The notes: generated from the sequence alone by a model not told the origin. Shown: positions 1 through 11,751, numbered from the stretch's first letter. The stretch is 64,000 nt of DNA from Darksidea phi (GCA_030770425.1 JASJFT010000019.1:124001-188000), one strand, 5' to 3'. Numbers and translations: made by a program.

Positions 1-1063
1 CGGCCAATTCCTCGTGTTCTTTCTGGAAAACTATCCAGGATTGCTTTCCGACCGCCTCAGCGTAGAATGCTCGCTCAAGGTCCTCAAAGCTGAAATGGAA
101 ACATGGGCAGGTCCGAATTGTCCTCCTTTCGATCGTCTATGTGAAGAGGCAATAGTACACTCCAGATCGAAGCACGTATCGGTATTCAGTGCCTTCGTCG
201 GTGTCCACATCAAGACCCCAGAACAGCTTGCGAGTGTCTTCATTTCCATCTGCAAAACAAATCACCTTGACGAGACCTGGATTACACGACTATTCATTTA
301 TCCAGTGGCTGGACATCTCTCGTACAATACTAGGTCCGAGCTCGCTTTTGCATTGAACGATTGTCTGCCGAAATTGTCTACTGTTATCCAGCGAGCAGAG
401 AACGCCATGCTTCCGTTGCAGATCGACCTAGTATGGCTGACCAAGGTCCTTGCTCCAGTTACCCCCGAATACCTCCATATTGCGAACACACTCATCTCTA
501 ATCATCCTGAGCCTATTACTGCATGGGGCAAGACGTTCGAGCTTCTCAAGTTGGACTGGAAGTTGACAGCTCTCGGATCGCCAACCGTTTACAAGAAACT
601 GGCATCAATCGATGGGATGGACCTCCTTGCAATCGCATTTTCCCAAGCGCGCAAAGTCAGTCTACGGTCTGCGCCATCGCGCGACAAGTCTATTTCATTA
701 AGCGGTACAGAATGGCCCCATGTGCTTTCGAACCTCCTCACCTGCTATGAACATTATTTTTTGCCAGAGTTCTACGAGGCACGCGGCATCCACATCCTCA
801 ACTGGGCTTTGGAGTGGGACTTGCTCAAGACGGTTTACCTTCGGGGGGTGTACGGGCGGTTCATTATAAACACTAATTACAAGCAAATGGCGCGGGAAAT
901 TCAGAAGATAGCGATGAAGAAAGACTCGTCAGGACCTATGGACCAAATAATGTCAATGACATGGCCGGACACGTTAGTTGAAAGGGCGTTGCAGACGCCG
1001 GAGTGCGCTAGCCACCGTTATCGGAACGAAAAATTACTTCATGGGGCATTAGATCGCGTATGA
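1..1063 (+). CDS. Hypothetical protein, 3' part only
   Basis: An open frame runs in from the left edge and ends at a stop at 1061-1063, giving about 350 residues of the C-terminal part. The frame is open to base 2 and has no convincing start, so the gene is cut by the window. The residues look globular and alpha-helical, with no signal peptide, membrane segment or repeat. Amino-acid use is natural over the whole length, which supports real coding. I do not recognise the family and assign no function. Only non-coding sequence follows before the convergent gene ending at 2086. Confidence 0.7.
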   Translation, partial: GQFLVFFLENYPGLLSDRLSVECSLKVLKAEMETWAGPNCPPFDRLCEEAIVHSRSKHVSVFSAFVGVHIKTPEQLASVFISICKTNHLDETWITRLFIYPVAGHLSYNTRSELAFALNDCLPKLSTVIQRAENAMLPLQIDLVWLTKVLAPVTPEYLHIANTLISNHPEPITAWGKTFELLKLDWKLTALGSPTVYKKLASIDGMDLLAIAFSQARKVSLRSAPSRDKSISLSGTEWPHVLSNLLTCYEHYFLPEFYEARGIHILNWALEWDLLKTVYLRGVYGRFIINTNYKQMAREIQKIAMKKDSSGPMDQIMSMTWPDTLVERALQTPECASHRYRNEKLLHGALDRV

Positions 1064-2085
1064 CTAGGTATATTGGCTCATCTTTCGTAGCTTGGTATCG
1101 AAATCTCTTGGTGGGCTGATGTCCAAAAGCTCCTGAACATCTACCTCCACTACCATTTCATCAAGATGTCGCTTTCGTCCCTGAAGGCTCTCGTTACGTG
1201 CTCAATTCATAATAAGGCGGCAGCGTGGCGGGCAGAGTAGCCCAGCACCGTTCGAAAAGCTATAGCTCCCCAGACGCCGGGATAAATCTCGCCTCTACCC
1301 TCTTCGCCACAGCATTGAAAAGCCCATTCAATACGCCGCCTTTGCCATAGGCGCAACAAAATCCTCGGTATGGACCTCTCCACTGTTACTCTTACGTCCA
1401 CCCATACTCCACACCCATATTTCTATCTAATGTACCCATTTCCATTCCAGCAGCACCGTGCCGCGCAAAGTAAACAAAACTACAGGTACCAACCTTAGGA
1501 GCTTCCAGTAAAAGAACCCCCCCTCAGATCAAGCGACACATCCCACATAACCAAAAACACGCATATCCATCATTTCCACCACGCGACTCCGTGTTATTAC
1601 GCATTTTCAGAGTAATACATAGAAGGCAACCAGTTATCTTCTTGCAATCATACCGTGTACGCCTCATGCTTAAAGCCTTCGTCTAGGCTGATTTGGCCTT
1701 ATACATTTGTTCAAGGACATCTGCGACACTTTTTGTCTCTAGATATTATTCATGTCTCGACGTCGTGGTACCAAAATACTTTGGGACTACTAATTTCGCG
1801 TTAATCTGCGGGTTGACGACTACCAGTTTATCATGCACTCGAAGACAGAATGGATATTGCCCGCCACGCTCATGTCCAAAACCTCGGCTCGAGGTAAGTC
1901 CTCCGCAGACAAAATTTTACGAATAGTCGTCCTCACCACAGTTGCGCTCTTAACCCGAACCGTATAATACAAGACTGACTTCGCCCGCACCCACACATTT
2001 GTGCTTGGAAGCCCTTCTGGACCCGTGATACTAACGCTCGACAGTGCCGCCCGCAGATAGAATACATGAAGAGTATGGATTAACT
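1064..2085. other. Intergenic, convergent 3' ends
   Basis: About 1 kb between the tail of the leftmost gene and the 3' end of the MAM3-like gene. Short frames here (for example 1207-1401 minus, 1693-1926 plus) show no family signal. I see nothing that can be supported. Confidence 0.5.
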
Positions 2086-4625
2086 TCAGCTTCGTTCACC
2101 GCCCAAAAGCGGTTGTGACTCGCCACTCGTACCACCGTTCTTCTTCTTCTTGCCTCTCTTCTTTCGCTTCTTCTTTCCGCCAGTCTGATTACCCGTTTCT
2201 GCGCTGTGGCTCTCAGTCTCAGAATGCTGCAAGCTATCTCGAGCTCCGTCAGTCTGAGCAACAGCTTTGTCTTCGGAATCACTCGAACTTGTAGCTTCCA
2301 ACACTATCTTCTTCACTCCATTCACATTCACAATGTTCTCAGATATGCTACCGCTGCGAGCAGTGTGTCGTTTCTTAACTGGAGATGGCGGATCCGAGTG
2401 ATTTGAGCGCAAGGAGGCGATCGTGCTGACAGATTGTGAACGTTGTTTCGCCCTCAGAGGGGATTCAGGCTGGTTTTCGGGGTGTTCCAAGATGATTTTG
2501 GTGTTCTCGTCTGCTGCTCCGACGTTCGATTTTGGTGACATTCCGAGATCGTCATCTGTAGGCTTTAAGCCAGAACGACCCGACTTCCATGACATACGAT
2601 CTGATTGCATCGTACCATATCCCACCGCAACGCTGTGAACACCGTCACTAGCTTCACGGCCTGCAGAGTCTAGCAATCCCTCACCAACACCGCCCTGTGG
2701 AGCGTGAGCCGGGGTCGATAGCATGGCACCATCCGAAGGTAGTTGAGAATTCTCGGGAATGGTGTTTGGCAATCCGGGCTTGATCTTGACGGAGTTGATG
2801 CGCGTCGACTTGGGCTTGTTTGCTGCGTTCGAAGGTCCTAGATGCTTTAGATGCTGCTTGATCTCTGGATCGTCGCTGCGAAGTGCTAGAGTATGCGCAC
2901 GATCTAATGATCCACTATAGCCGCCGCTGCTTCGCCGATGCACGAGGAATTTGGGCGCTTTTGGTGCGCCCGAATCCGGCAAAGACAGCTTCCTATGGCC
3001 GTTTCCCTCCGTATGCTCCGTATCTATTTTTGTATCATTCGGTACCTCTGACGATTTCCGTGAGTTAGGGTCAACGACGACTGCGCCTTTCGGCACGCGA
3101 GTTCGTGGGGCCGGAGCCATGCGACGGATGGCCTACAGTGCACGTTAGTACGCATACTCAATTTGCCACTTCCCAGCAGCTGCGAGATCGAAAAAACAGT
3201 GTCATGTCACTGTTGCACAGCTCGCCCAGCGCCTTGGGAAGCACCATATAGGGGTATTTAGACATGGAACTTACCCTGTGAACGTCGACAAATACATCTG
3301 ATTCGTCGATAATCTCCTCGCCAATAAGCTCTTCGATGACATCCTCCAGAGTAACAACACCGACCGCACCATGCGGGTCCCCAGGGAAATCAGATACCAG
3401 CACCATGTGTGATTTACCCTCTTGGAAGAAGTTGATGATGTCCAGGCAGCTTGTTTCAGGCCGGGTCTCGGGTAGTGTAGCCAGCGCGAAATCGCGGACG
3501 CGCAAAGCATCCTCAGGGTCGTACGTGATGAGCATCTTCACAAGGAGCATGCCAACAAAGTTCTCATCGTTGTCCGGGGTATGGATTGGTATGCGAGAAT
3601 ATCCAGCCGATAGGATGATCTCCATCATCTTTTCATCAAGGACTGTGTCGGATGACATGATAAAAACGTCGTCCATGGGCGTCATGATACTACCGACTGG
3701 TTTGGCCTTCAAGTCGAGCACGGCCGTGATTATGGTGACCTCATCCTCGTTGAGTTGGTCCTCTGGGTTGGGGCCAAGTGTTTGGTGCAGCGTCACGAGC
3801 GTCTTTAGACCGGCTTTCTTGTACGTCGTGCCGTGGTCTTCGCCGAGTAGGTAATCGAGGAGCTTCGCGGTAGGCCATGCAACGATTGCCATGACGTACA
3901 TGAGGCCTAGTACGATAGGCGACATCCACGCGCCGATGGGGAGGCCGTAGCGCACGCATATGGATTGGGGCACGATTTCGCCGAAGATGACTGCGGGTGC
4001 GCGTTAGCAAAGGCCATGCGATTGCCTAGTTGAGTTTACCGATCAAAACTGTCGAGCTCAGAACTGCAGGCCAGCCACCACCGAGCGACCTATCCAGGAC
4101 GATAGGCAGTGTCTCATTGGTAATGACATTGCTCAGCAGCAGCGTCACCAAGACCCAGTGTTTGCCTCTTTTCAGCAACCGAAGTACTCTGGCGGCGTTC
4201 TTGCGCTCGGAGCCCTCGCCCGACGTTGCGATGACCTGGAGGTAGATTTCGTCCTGTCCCATCAACCTGGATTACCGGTTAGCATTTTGTCCTTGTCGGC
4301 GAATAGCGCGAGAGCTGGATCGAGGGGATACGCATCCAGAAGGACGGAGCACCTACGCAATGGTTAGTCCCGCGAACGCGCCTCCGAGTAGCACCAGCAC
4401 CACGGCCGTGCCCAAATACACCCAGAGACTCGCATCATCGGGACTCTTCGGAACGTCCTCTTCTAAAAGATGGACAGCTCCTTGCATGAAAGGCAAGGCC
4501 TTGACAACAGGCATGAAGCTGTGGAAGAGGCAGACTATCAATGTATTGAGCCGAGCCTGTCGCGGCGAAAACAAGCCATTGGCGCGGCCTGTAGGCAAGC
4601 GAACGGAGCTCATGGCATCCGCCAT
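2086..4625 (-). CDS. MAM3: MAM3/CNNM-type DUF21-CBS membrane protein
   Basis: Four exons: 4625-4357, 4266-4040, 3990-3275 and 3132-2086, joined at GT-AG sites that keep the frame, giving about 752 residues. The order is an N-terminal hydrophobic segment, a DUF21 (CNNM) transmembrane domain with a [24 protein letters not shown] helix start at about 80-100 and a GEIVPQS motif, then a CBS-domain pair ([34 protein letters not shown]), then a long polar Ser-rich tail ending in a Lys/Arg-rich patch. This matches fungal Mam3, a vacuolar protein linked to metal homeostasis and mitochondrial morphology in yeast; animal CNNM relatives concern Mg2+. Length is close to yeast Mam3. The start is the first ATG in the exon carrying the first membrane segment. 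Shares a divergent upstream region with the E1-beta gene. Confidence 0.9.
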
Positions 4626-5371
4626 AGCTGGATGGAGGACCGCGACGTCGAAGGGGGGGAGATGAGGGACCGAAGTGGTGGAGAGTCGCTCGTGTCGTTA
4701 AGACGCAATGGAGATCAGGAATAAACGACAAGGGTCCGTGCGAGCTACGGTGGGACATGCGTCAATATCGCAGTTCGTCGCTGCACCCGACCCACACCTC
4801 TAAGCGCAACGTGGTAGAGACCCTGTCGCTCGTGTTTAGTGGTAATCGCACCGCTTGGAAATCCGTCTAGCAAAATGTGTGTCGATAATTCACGGTCGCT
4901 CAAGCGCACGCGTGCAGCGGGACAAGCAACACAAAGCTCTGTCGCAATCCTATATTACGACACGACGGACCGGGCCAAGCGCCCGTGAACCAATTCACTT
5001 GCCGTCGATTTCGCCTTCATCACTCCCGTCGCAAAGAGAGTAGCATGCGTTTACCGCCAGGCTCCACATCTCGTGAAAGTTTTCATCGCAAGTTCTACCC
5101 GTCCACATCCCACCGCGCAACGACAAACACCGTCATCGCTTGGTCAAAGCTCCCAGCCAACTCCAACGCCTCGTGATCACGTGCGGTGGTGGGGACGGGA
5201 CAAGGATGACTGTCTTGGCGCTCCAAAGCCGAATCTGGGGTAGAGCCGTAGGTAACCGTCGCCCTTGAAGCTGCAAACAAGCGACAGCCAGCACTTCGCT
5301 CCAGCCCATTTTCGGACTCAGTGATTCTCTCCTCTACTCTCACCATAGCATTGATACGTCGCTAAACCATA
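4626..5371. promoter_or_regulatory. Divergent promoter region, MAM3-like / E1-beta
   Basis: A 746 bp gap between two genes transcribed away from each other, so both promoters should lie here. I see no unmistakable factor site. Short open frames in it have no family signal. Confidence 0.5.
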
Positions 5372-6697
5372 ATGGCCGCTAAAGCACCCTCAATTCGCAC
5401 CCTATCGCGGTATCTCCTCCGGCCGCAAGCAGCGCTCCATCCCCGCTGCCGGCACGCCCATAGCAAACGATACTCCTCCGCAGTAGCCGGCGCACGCCTC
5501 AATGGCACCGTAGAATATGACACGACGCCCCTTCTGTACCACACCTCTCGCACCGCCCTCGCAAACCCCGAACTTCCTGAAGATGTCCGCAAAGGACAAA
5601 CGAAACGCATAAACCTCTACACCGCCGTGAACGAAGCGCTCCGCCATGCCCTACAAACAGACGAGCGGGTACTCGTCTTCGGGGAGGATGTACAGTTTGG
5701 CGGCGTCTTCAGGTGTACGATGAACCTTGCCACCGACTTTGGTACAGAGAGGGTGTTCAATACGCCGTTGAGTGAGCAGGGGTTGGTTGGGTTTGCGATT
5801 GGGGCGGCAAGTGAGGGCATGAAGCCTGTCGCCGAGGTGCAGTTTGCGGATTATGTCTTCCCTGCTTTTGATCAGATCGTGAACGAAGCAGCCAAGTATC
5901 GGTATCGGTCTGGAAGCACGGGTGTACATTGTGGTGGACTTACCATACGGATGCCGATGGGGGTCGTAGGACATGGTGCACTGTGAGACCTTGCAATCCC
6001 CTCAAACGCTACCATATGTATACTAACAAACACTCAGCTACCACTCTCAGTCCCCCGAAGCTCTCTTCGCCCACACCCCCGGCCTCCGTGTCGTAATACC
6101 CCGCTCCCCAACCCAAGCCAAAGGCCTCCTCCTTTCTGCCATTCAAACGGCCGACCCCGTTATCTTCATGGAGCCGAAGATCCTCTACCGGGCCGCCGTC
6201 GAACAAGTTCCCGTGTTACCCTACTACCTGCCTCTTGACAAGGCCGAGATACTGAAACCCGGCACAGACGTCACAATAATCTCGTACGGAACGCCGCTGT
6301 ATACATGTAGCGCAGCCATTGCAGCTGCAGAAAAAGACTTCGGGTGCAACGTGGAGTTGATTGATCTAAGGACCATCTATCCGTGGGACAGAGAGACAGT
6401 GCTGGACAGTGTGAGCAAGACGGGACGGGCGATTGTTGTACACGAGAGCATGATGAATGCGGGCGTGGGCGCTGAAGTTGCGGCGACAATCCAAGAGAAG
6501 GCGTTTTTGAGACTAGAAGCACCGGTCAAGAGGGTCACAGGTTGGGCAACACATACTGGGCTCATCTACGAGCCGTTTATCATCCCGGATGTTACGAGTA
6601 AGTCGTTCCCCGTCTTCTTACCGCTCGCGAGGTGTTGTTTGGGTGCTAACTGGTTGTAGGAGTTTACGACGCGATTAAACAAACTTTAGATTACTGA
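5372..6697 (+). CDS. BCKDHB: 2-oxoisovalerate (BCKDH) E1 beta subunit
   Basis: Three exons, 5372-5982, 6038-6597 and 6660-6697, give about 402 residues. The first intron has a TACTAAC branch point at 6021. The N-terminus is Arg/Ser/Ala-rich, as in a mitochondrial presequence. The transketolase-like pyrimidine-binding domain has the family blocks [33 protein letters not shown] and [20 protein letters not shown], and the C-terminal transketolase domain has DLRTIYPWD and a short final exon ending in DY. It is the beta chain of the thiamine-diphosphate E1 of the branched-chain 2-oxoacid dehydrogenase complex in the mitochondrial matrix (valine, leucine, isoleucine breakdown). The [10 protein letters not shown] block and overall fit separate it from pyruvate dehydrogenase E1 beta. 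No defects seen. Confidence 0.94.
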
Positions 6698-7379
6698 ACT
6701 AGGTACAATACAAATATTTTAGCTGATTATAACATTTCTTCTCAAAATATCCTTCTGGTGATCTTCCGTACCGAAACCCTAAAGAGACCGTTTAGGTGGT
6801 GCACTCTTGCTATCATCTTGTTAAAAGGTCATAAAAGATGGACTTCCAACTCTGCTTTACGAAGTTTCCAAAACAATTAATTGCAAACTTTGCACACAAT
6901 TGTCTCGTCTGGAAGGATGAAAAATCACTCCCCGATGAACCTTGATGCAATATTCTCAACACCTAACTTAAGAGGAATTCTAGGACGTATTTGATTGGCA
7001 AAGTGCATGGTCAGGGTGCTCGAGGGCAGAGCTGTCGTTTGCTGACACTCTAGATGGATTCTTTTTCTTAGCCTGACTTAAGCTGTGAGATGCATTCATC
7101 CTGGTTAGCCGGTTCTGATCTGTCGTCTTACCGGTAAACACTTCTGGCTTGTTGCTACTAATCAGTTCATAGGGTAGTACCTTAGGCTTCTAACGCCGTC
7201 TTTCGCCGTAGCTCGCTACAAATCCGTCGACGCCTCGTCTGCCACCCCACGCTTTCTAGCTCCAACCTCAACATCAGGCACCTGCCGACCACTTTCTGCT
7301 CCACAAAAAGCACAAGAAAAGTACAAGAAAGTCATACCATGGCGCTCGAAAACACTAAGCCGGAGAATTCCATCCGAGA
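6698..7379. other. Intergenic before the accessory island
   Basis: No gene supported. An ATG-started frame at 7339 is out of frame with the glutamine-synthetase-like homology that begins at about 7380, so I do not treat it as that gene's start. Confidence 0.45.
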
Positions 7380-8618
7380 TACCTCTCAGTCGACTACTTT
7401 CGCCTCCAATGAGTCGACTACGTTGGCGTTTATCACGGCACTATCATTCCTAACTGGCGCTGCCCACGAGTCTCTGAGAACAAAAACCAGGTGCCCCTGG
7501 CACGGAATTGCCTCATCGATCCCAGCTCTCCGGCTAGCAGAGCGTTTTGCAAGAAGTCGGAGCGATGGGTTCTTCAACCTGAGTGGACGTCATTGCGCAT
7601 CTGCAGATTCCGGACGAATCATGCGAGTATCGTGTGCTTTCTGTGTCAGGGTGAGCCCCACATTGGCAATGGATTGGAGATGTGCCCAAGATATGCACTA
7701 AAAAAAGCCTGTGGAAGAGATGACTGGAAAGGTATTGAGGTACTGGTGGGGTTGGAGATTGAGTTCATGCTGCTAGACGAATAACTCAATCTTCCTAAAG
7801 TGGACTGTATCACTAAAGAATACGTTTGCGGCGGTCTACGCGGCAAGACTATGAAGATCATGGAAGAAGTATGTGATACTTTGACGAAAGCAGAGACCGG
7901 TGTCTACTCGTTCCAAGCCAAAGCACCGGGCCAGATAGAAATAAGCCTTAATACTTCGGCGCCCGTAGAAGCCATCGACAAGGTCATGGTTGCTCAAGAG
8001 GCTTTGCGCGCCATCGTGGACCGCTACGGACTGAAAGCATCAATGGCCCCTCGTCCAATTCCGGAAGGTGCGAAGAATGGACTACATCCGCATTTTTCAT
8101 TGAATCCGATGCCGAAATATGCGGCTGCGGATGCGTTCATTGCAGGCATATTAGATAATATGAAGACGTTGATGGCTTTCGGAATGCCATACGTGGACAG
8201 CTACACAAGCAGCCAAGATAATACGGTAGGGTACTATATTGGATGGAGTATAGAGAACAGAGATCTTCCAATTCGCAAGATCAGTGAGAACAGATGGGAA
8301 TGTAGGATCATCGACGGTACTGCAAACATGTATCTTTTCATAGCGGCACTGCTTACGGCTGGGTTGAACGGCATGAAGGAGCAGACAGAGCTGCGATGGA
8401 AGGATTGCATGCTTTGGGAATGCGATATGACGTCAAAGATGTTAGAGCTCTATGGCATCACTGAAAGACTCCCGACAGAACTAGAAACAACTCTCGATGC
8501 TGCGCGCCAGAACGATATGCTTTCAGCATCCTGAGGCGAGTCGCTGTTGAGTGGGTATCTGAGGACCAAGGCGCACGGTATGCAGCACTTGAAAACTATT
8601 TCCGAGGACGAAAGATGA
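7380..8618 (+). pseudogene. Decayed glutamine synthetase-like gene
   Basis: One reading frame (codons starting at positions divisible by 3) carries family signal from about 7380 to 8618: an N-terminal VDYVGVYHGTIIP block, VLVGLEIEFMLLD, the C-terminal catalytic-domain run KNGLHPHFSLNP, and ENRDLPIRKISENRWE. The frame is broken by TGA at 7410-7412 (just before VDY, where relatives have Trp), TAA at 7782-7784, TGA at 8532-8534 and TGA at 8616-8618. No intron placement removes these. The family is the fungal type I glutamine-synthetase-like group (as in the FluG C-terminal domain), not the housekeeping enzyme. No credible start survives. The 3' end runs into a WD40 relic within about 30 bp, so the junction looks like a rearrangement. 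G-to-A changes explain the lost Trp codon. Confidence 0.85.
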
Positions 8619-8642
8619 CTTGGTCTCTTGCGGTATTTCTGA

Positions 8643-9176
8643 ACCGCGGTAGAGGATTTGGTCAGCGCAGTAGCCTTCTCTCCAGACGGGAAGCTAGTCG
8701 CGTCCGTCTCTGGGGACAAGACGGTGCGGCTGTGGGAGGCAGAGACCGGGGCGCAGCGTAGCACGCTCAAAGACCACTCCAGCTCTATTAGCGCAGTGGC
8801 CTTCTCGCCAGATGGGAAGCTAGTCGCATCTGCCTCCTAGGACTTGACAGTGCGGCTGTGCGAGGCAGAGACCAAGGCACACCGCAGCACGCTTGAGGGT
8901 CACTCCGGCTCTATCAGGGTAGTGGCCTTCTCGCCAGACGGGAAGCTGGTTCAAACAGATCGAGGTGATATTGCTCTACCTTGTTCTACCACGCCATCGC
9001 CCTTAGCTACACTATCGCAGCCGTCTCATATCTTTATAGAAGACCAGTGGATTTCTATAGATCAACAGCGGTTTCTCTGGCTTCCTCCTGAGTACTGCCC
9101 GTATTGCTCCGCAGTCAAAAAAGACCTGGTCTGCTTAGGGAATTCTTCAGGTCGTACGGCGCTTTTCAACATCTAA
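8643..9176 (+). pseudogene. WD40-repeat relic of an NLR-type protein
   Basis: Three tandem WD40 units of 42 residues (126 bp) share VAFSPDGKLVAS and the TVRLWEAET-like strand. The second unit is followed by TAG at 8838-8840 exactly where such repeats usually have Trp-Asp, so it fits TGG to TAG. The frame then continues to 9176 with a tail (QWISIDQQRFLWLPPEY, then CLGNSSGRTALFNI) of the kind that closes fungal NACHT-WD40 NLR proteins. No NACHT domain or start is present. The near-identity of the units is typical of the HNWD-like class. It is most likely the 3' end of a lost NLR gene. Confidence 0.75.
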
Positions 9177-9506
9177 GTATCGTAGGCTTTTTATCGACTT
9201 TTTTGCTTATTGTTTATCTTCTTATTTTGTCTATTTCATAATTCTGCACACAGCACGATGCAAAATGGGGCCCTGCTAGATGATAAAACTATCATTGAGC
9301 GCCGTGATGATCTTGTGGTTGACATCGACTCAAGCAAAACTACCGGGTTTTGGAGGTCCGCTTGGGACAAATGGTTCAAAATATGGAAAAAAGACCTGAG
9401 ACTGCTTCATTGCGTGTCGTTTGAAGATCACGTGATCTGGAGAAGCTCGTGTACGATAGCTGAACATTTTAAGCATCATCAAAGTCATGGTATCTGATAC
9501 CAGAGC
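9177..9506. other. Gap with one weak small ORF
   Basis: An ATG frame at 9258-9497 (+) would give about 79 residues rich in charged and Trp residues (WRSAWDKWFKIWKKDL). I recognise no family and it sits between relics, so it may be a fragment. Not supported as a gene. Confidence 0.3.
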
Positions 9507-10806
9507 TTATGCCCAGTCTGGTGACCGGACCGAATCTTGGGACCGCATTGGGGAACATCGTTGCGACGCGGCAGATCCGGCCAACGAGGCCTCCTTACTG
9601 GATACCCGTGCTATTTTCTCGTTGATCCTGGAGTCAATTTCGTTACTTCGCGGCAAAGAGTTTAGGCTAACTCCTGCTTTGGTCGGTTCGGGGTGTACAG
9701 AGGACTTCCAGCTCGCGATCCGTCTGTTCGAATTTATTTTGTCGCCGCGATCAATGTCTGGTACGCCGATATTTTTCCGTGGCATCCTAGATCTTGGCCT
9801 AGTCCTGCTCTCAGAACTTTCCCTTTCGTCGTCATAAGCGTCTCGTTCACCATTCCACCACGCTTGTTCTTTCTTGTGAAGCGGCCCTGGAAAGAATTCG
9901 TCCAAGAGCGCCTCCCCTGAACCATTGATCGTACCCTCTAGGTCCATGATACCATCCATTATGCTGTTCGCGATGATTTCGTCCACAGGTGCGAGTGGCA
10001 AGCCTCGACGGTCAGGGGCTCGAGCGACGGCAGCGATGGTAGCATTTTGCATCATGCCTAGGCCACCCACCAATACGAGATACCAACTATGGGATTTCAG
10101 GCCTGCTACAGTGATGAGAAGTGCGATCCAGAATACAACTTGAAACAAACAGGCGATGCGAGTGACCCAAAGTCCGACAGGAAGCCCGCGGAACATGTAC
10201 GCCCTTCGGATCTCGTGGTTGTTCTTATAGGTAAGTGGTTTCCCATCTTTATCCTTGACGGCCTTGGAGAAAATAGTAGGGCTTTCCCACATCCGATTTG
10301 ACCTGGGGCTCTCTCCAGCTGCAAGTTCTTCAAGATCTAAAGCCTCCCCATCCCCGTAGATAATCATGACCTCTCGCGAGCCATTTCCGCTCGTGAGGGC
10401 TATATACTTGCTGCTCTTCCTTTTCAGTGGTAGTTTCTCAAGATCCCATTGCGGCAATTTGCCCGCAACCACTGCAGCAATAATGCCGCTCATCGTAATG
10501 AGAAAGACGCCCCACTCCCCGTTCAGACCCCAGGGAATGGCAGCAATGGCAATCTGTGTCAGAGTGGCCACAAGCCAGACAAACTCGCTGAGAGAGCACC
10601 ACAGAATCCTCCTCTTAGGGGCAGGCAACGCTTTGAAGATGGAGATTCTGATAGCTGCTCCTTCGAGTCGATTCGATTTATTGTGGTAGACCTCGTTGTC
10701 GCGGAGAATTCGGCCCACAATCCAACTCTTATTTTCGCGCACGTACAGACTCTTCAGATTGAAAACTTTGGCTGGGTAATCAGGGGATGGGTGGAGCCTA
10801 CCATCA
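9507..10806 (-). CDS. Multi-pass membrane protein, unknown, 5' end unresolved
   Basis: An uninterrupted frame runs from about 10806 down to a stop at 9507, about 430 residues. It has about four hydrophobic segments: around SLSEFVWLVATLTQIAIAA, WGVFLITMSGIIAAVVAG, WVTRIACLFQVVFWIALLIT, and SWYLVLVGGLGMMQNATIA. A polar, Arg/Ser-rich tail follows. I know this as a style of fungus-restricted hypothetical membrane protein and assign no role. The first in-frame start-like codon is a GTG at 10742. Frame homology seems to continue upstream to about 10806 (GDGRLHPSPDYPAKVFNLKS), where a TAA closes it and no ATG is seen; either a 5' exon exists or the start was mutated. It lies tail-on to the relic at 10790-11640 on the same strand. 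Confidence 0.6.
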
Positions 10807-11640
10807 CCGATGACGCCAACAAAGTTCGTGAAACATTATCTCGTCGTACTATATATAGCTCTGGCCACTGTTCCACGGTTGGCCGACGTCAAGCGTTCCA
10901 CTCTTTTCATGTACAGGGGAAATTTTAGTACTAGTCTTCAGATATCGAATGAGTAGCAGCCATCGCGTCGTCAAACTCGTGGAATAACCCAATAAGGTGA
11001 CATAAACAGGCACTTCGTCCTGAATACCTTGAAGCGCAAGATATAGATTAAGTATAATCTAGACTAATTAGGGCCTATACCGCTTAAAGTCCTTAGTAAT
11101 TTTAAGACGGTAAATGCGTTCTGTGTCTAAGTAGAGGCTATCCGTTAACTAGTCCAAGCGCGTCGCAAGGTCTACGATCGCCCGTTCTCTGGTGTTCTGT
11201 GCATTAGCAACCAGGTAGTAGAGATCTTCTCTGTCGGCAACCGCTGGATTTAAGAACGCGCGGCCATGCACGTTAAAGACTGCGCCTGAACTAAAGAGTT
11301 ATTACTTATTCAAAACAGGATAAGGCCCCGTTTCAGTAAATGTGGGCGCTCGAGGCGTTAGGCGTGAACCAAATGATTGTAGTGATAAATAGGTCAAAAA
11401 TCCGACCCTGCTGGACCTTGAATAGACAATAATCAAATCCACGCCAAGATTAACCCACTAGGCCAAGAGAAAACAGGCAAAAGAACCGCTTGCTCTTACA
11501 ACACTGTTCCAGACACTTAAAGTAAGGGCATTCCATGAATCCTAGTAAGGTAGATTTAATCTTTTTTCTACTAGCGTGCCGTTACCATTGTGGCCGATAG
11601 TTTCACGACAGACCATGGACCGATGACGACTAGGCCCCTA
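10790..11640 (-). pseudogene. RIP-mutated coding relic, unknown fungal family
   Basis: Reading the minus strand from about 11640 to 10790 in one frame gives over 250 residues of natural protein. Segments include LVEKRLNLPY, SVVRASGSFACFLLA, RVGFLTYLSLQSFG, FNVHGRAFLNPAVADREDLY, NTRERAIVDLATRLD, and VTLLGYSTSLTTRWLLLIR. About ten in-frame stops interrupt it, mostly TAG/TAA where Gln or Trp would fit (CAG/CAA/TGG to stop). There are few or no indels, the signature of RIP rather than random decay. The latter part is AT-rich. I do not recognise the family. The last ~100 bp also occur at 14953-15051 and 25611-25682. It could be the upstream half of the same gene type as the neighbouring 9507-10806 frame, but the frames differ at the junction. 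Confidence 0.7.
10942..11040 (-). repeat. Dispersed ~100 bp repeat, copy 1 (in the relic)
   Basis: The segment holding AATGAGTAGCAGCCATCGCG on the plus strand. Read on the minus strand it codes GIQDEVPVYVTLLGYSTSL and then TTRWLLLIR, the tail of the relic at 10790-11640. Copies 2 and 3 match it with mainly transition differences. Confidence 0.85.
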
Positions 11641-11751
11641 CCACACCGTTGGTACTTTTACTGGTTGCGAGGTCCACCTCCATCGCCGAGCTAAGCTCGT
11701 CATTGCCCTCAATCATATTCGATGGCGGAGGAATCGGATCCAGACGGGCAA

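Noticed and set aside
7339..7701. ATG-started 120-codon frame
   Set aside because: It runs in a different frame from the glutamine-synthetase-like homology, which begins within it.
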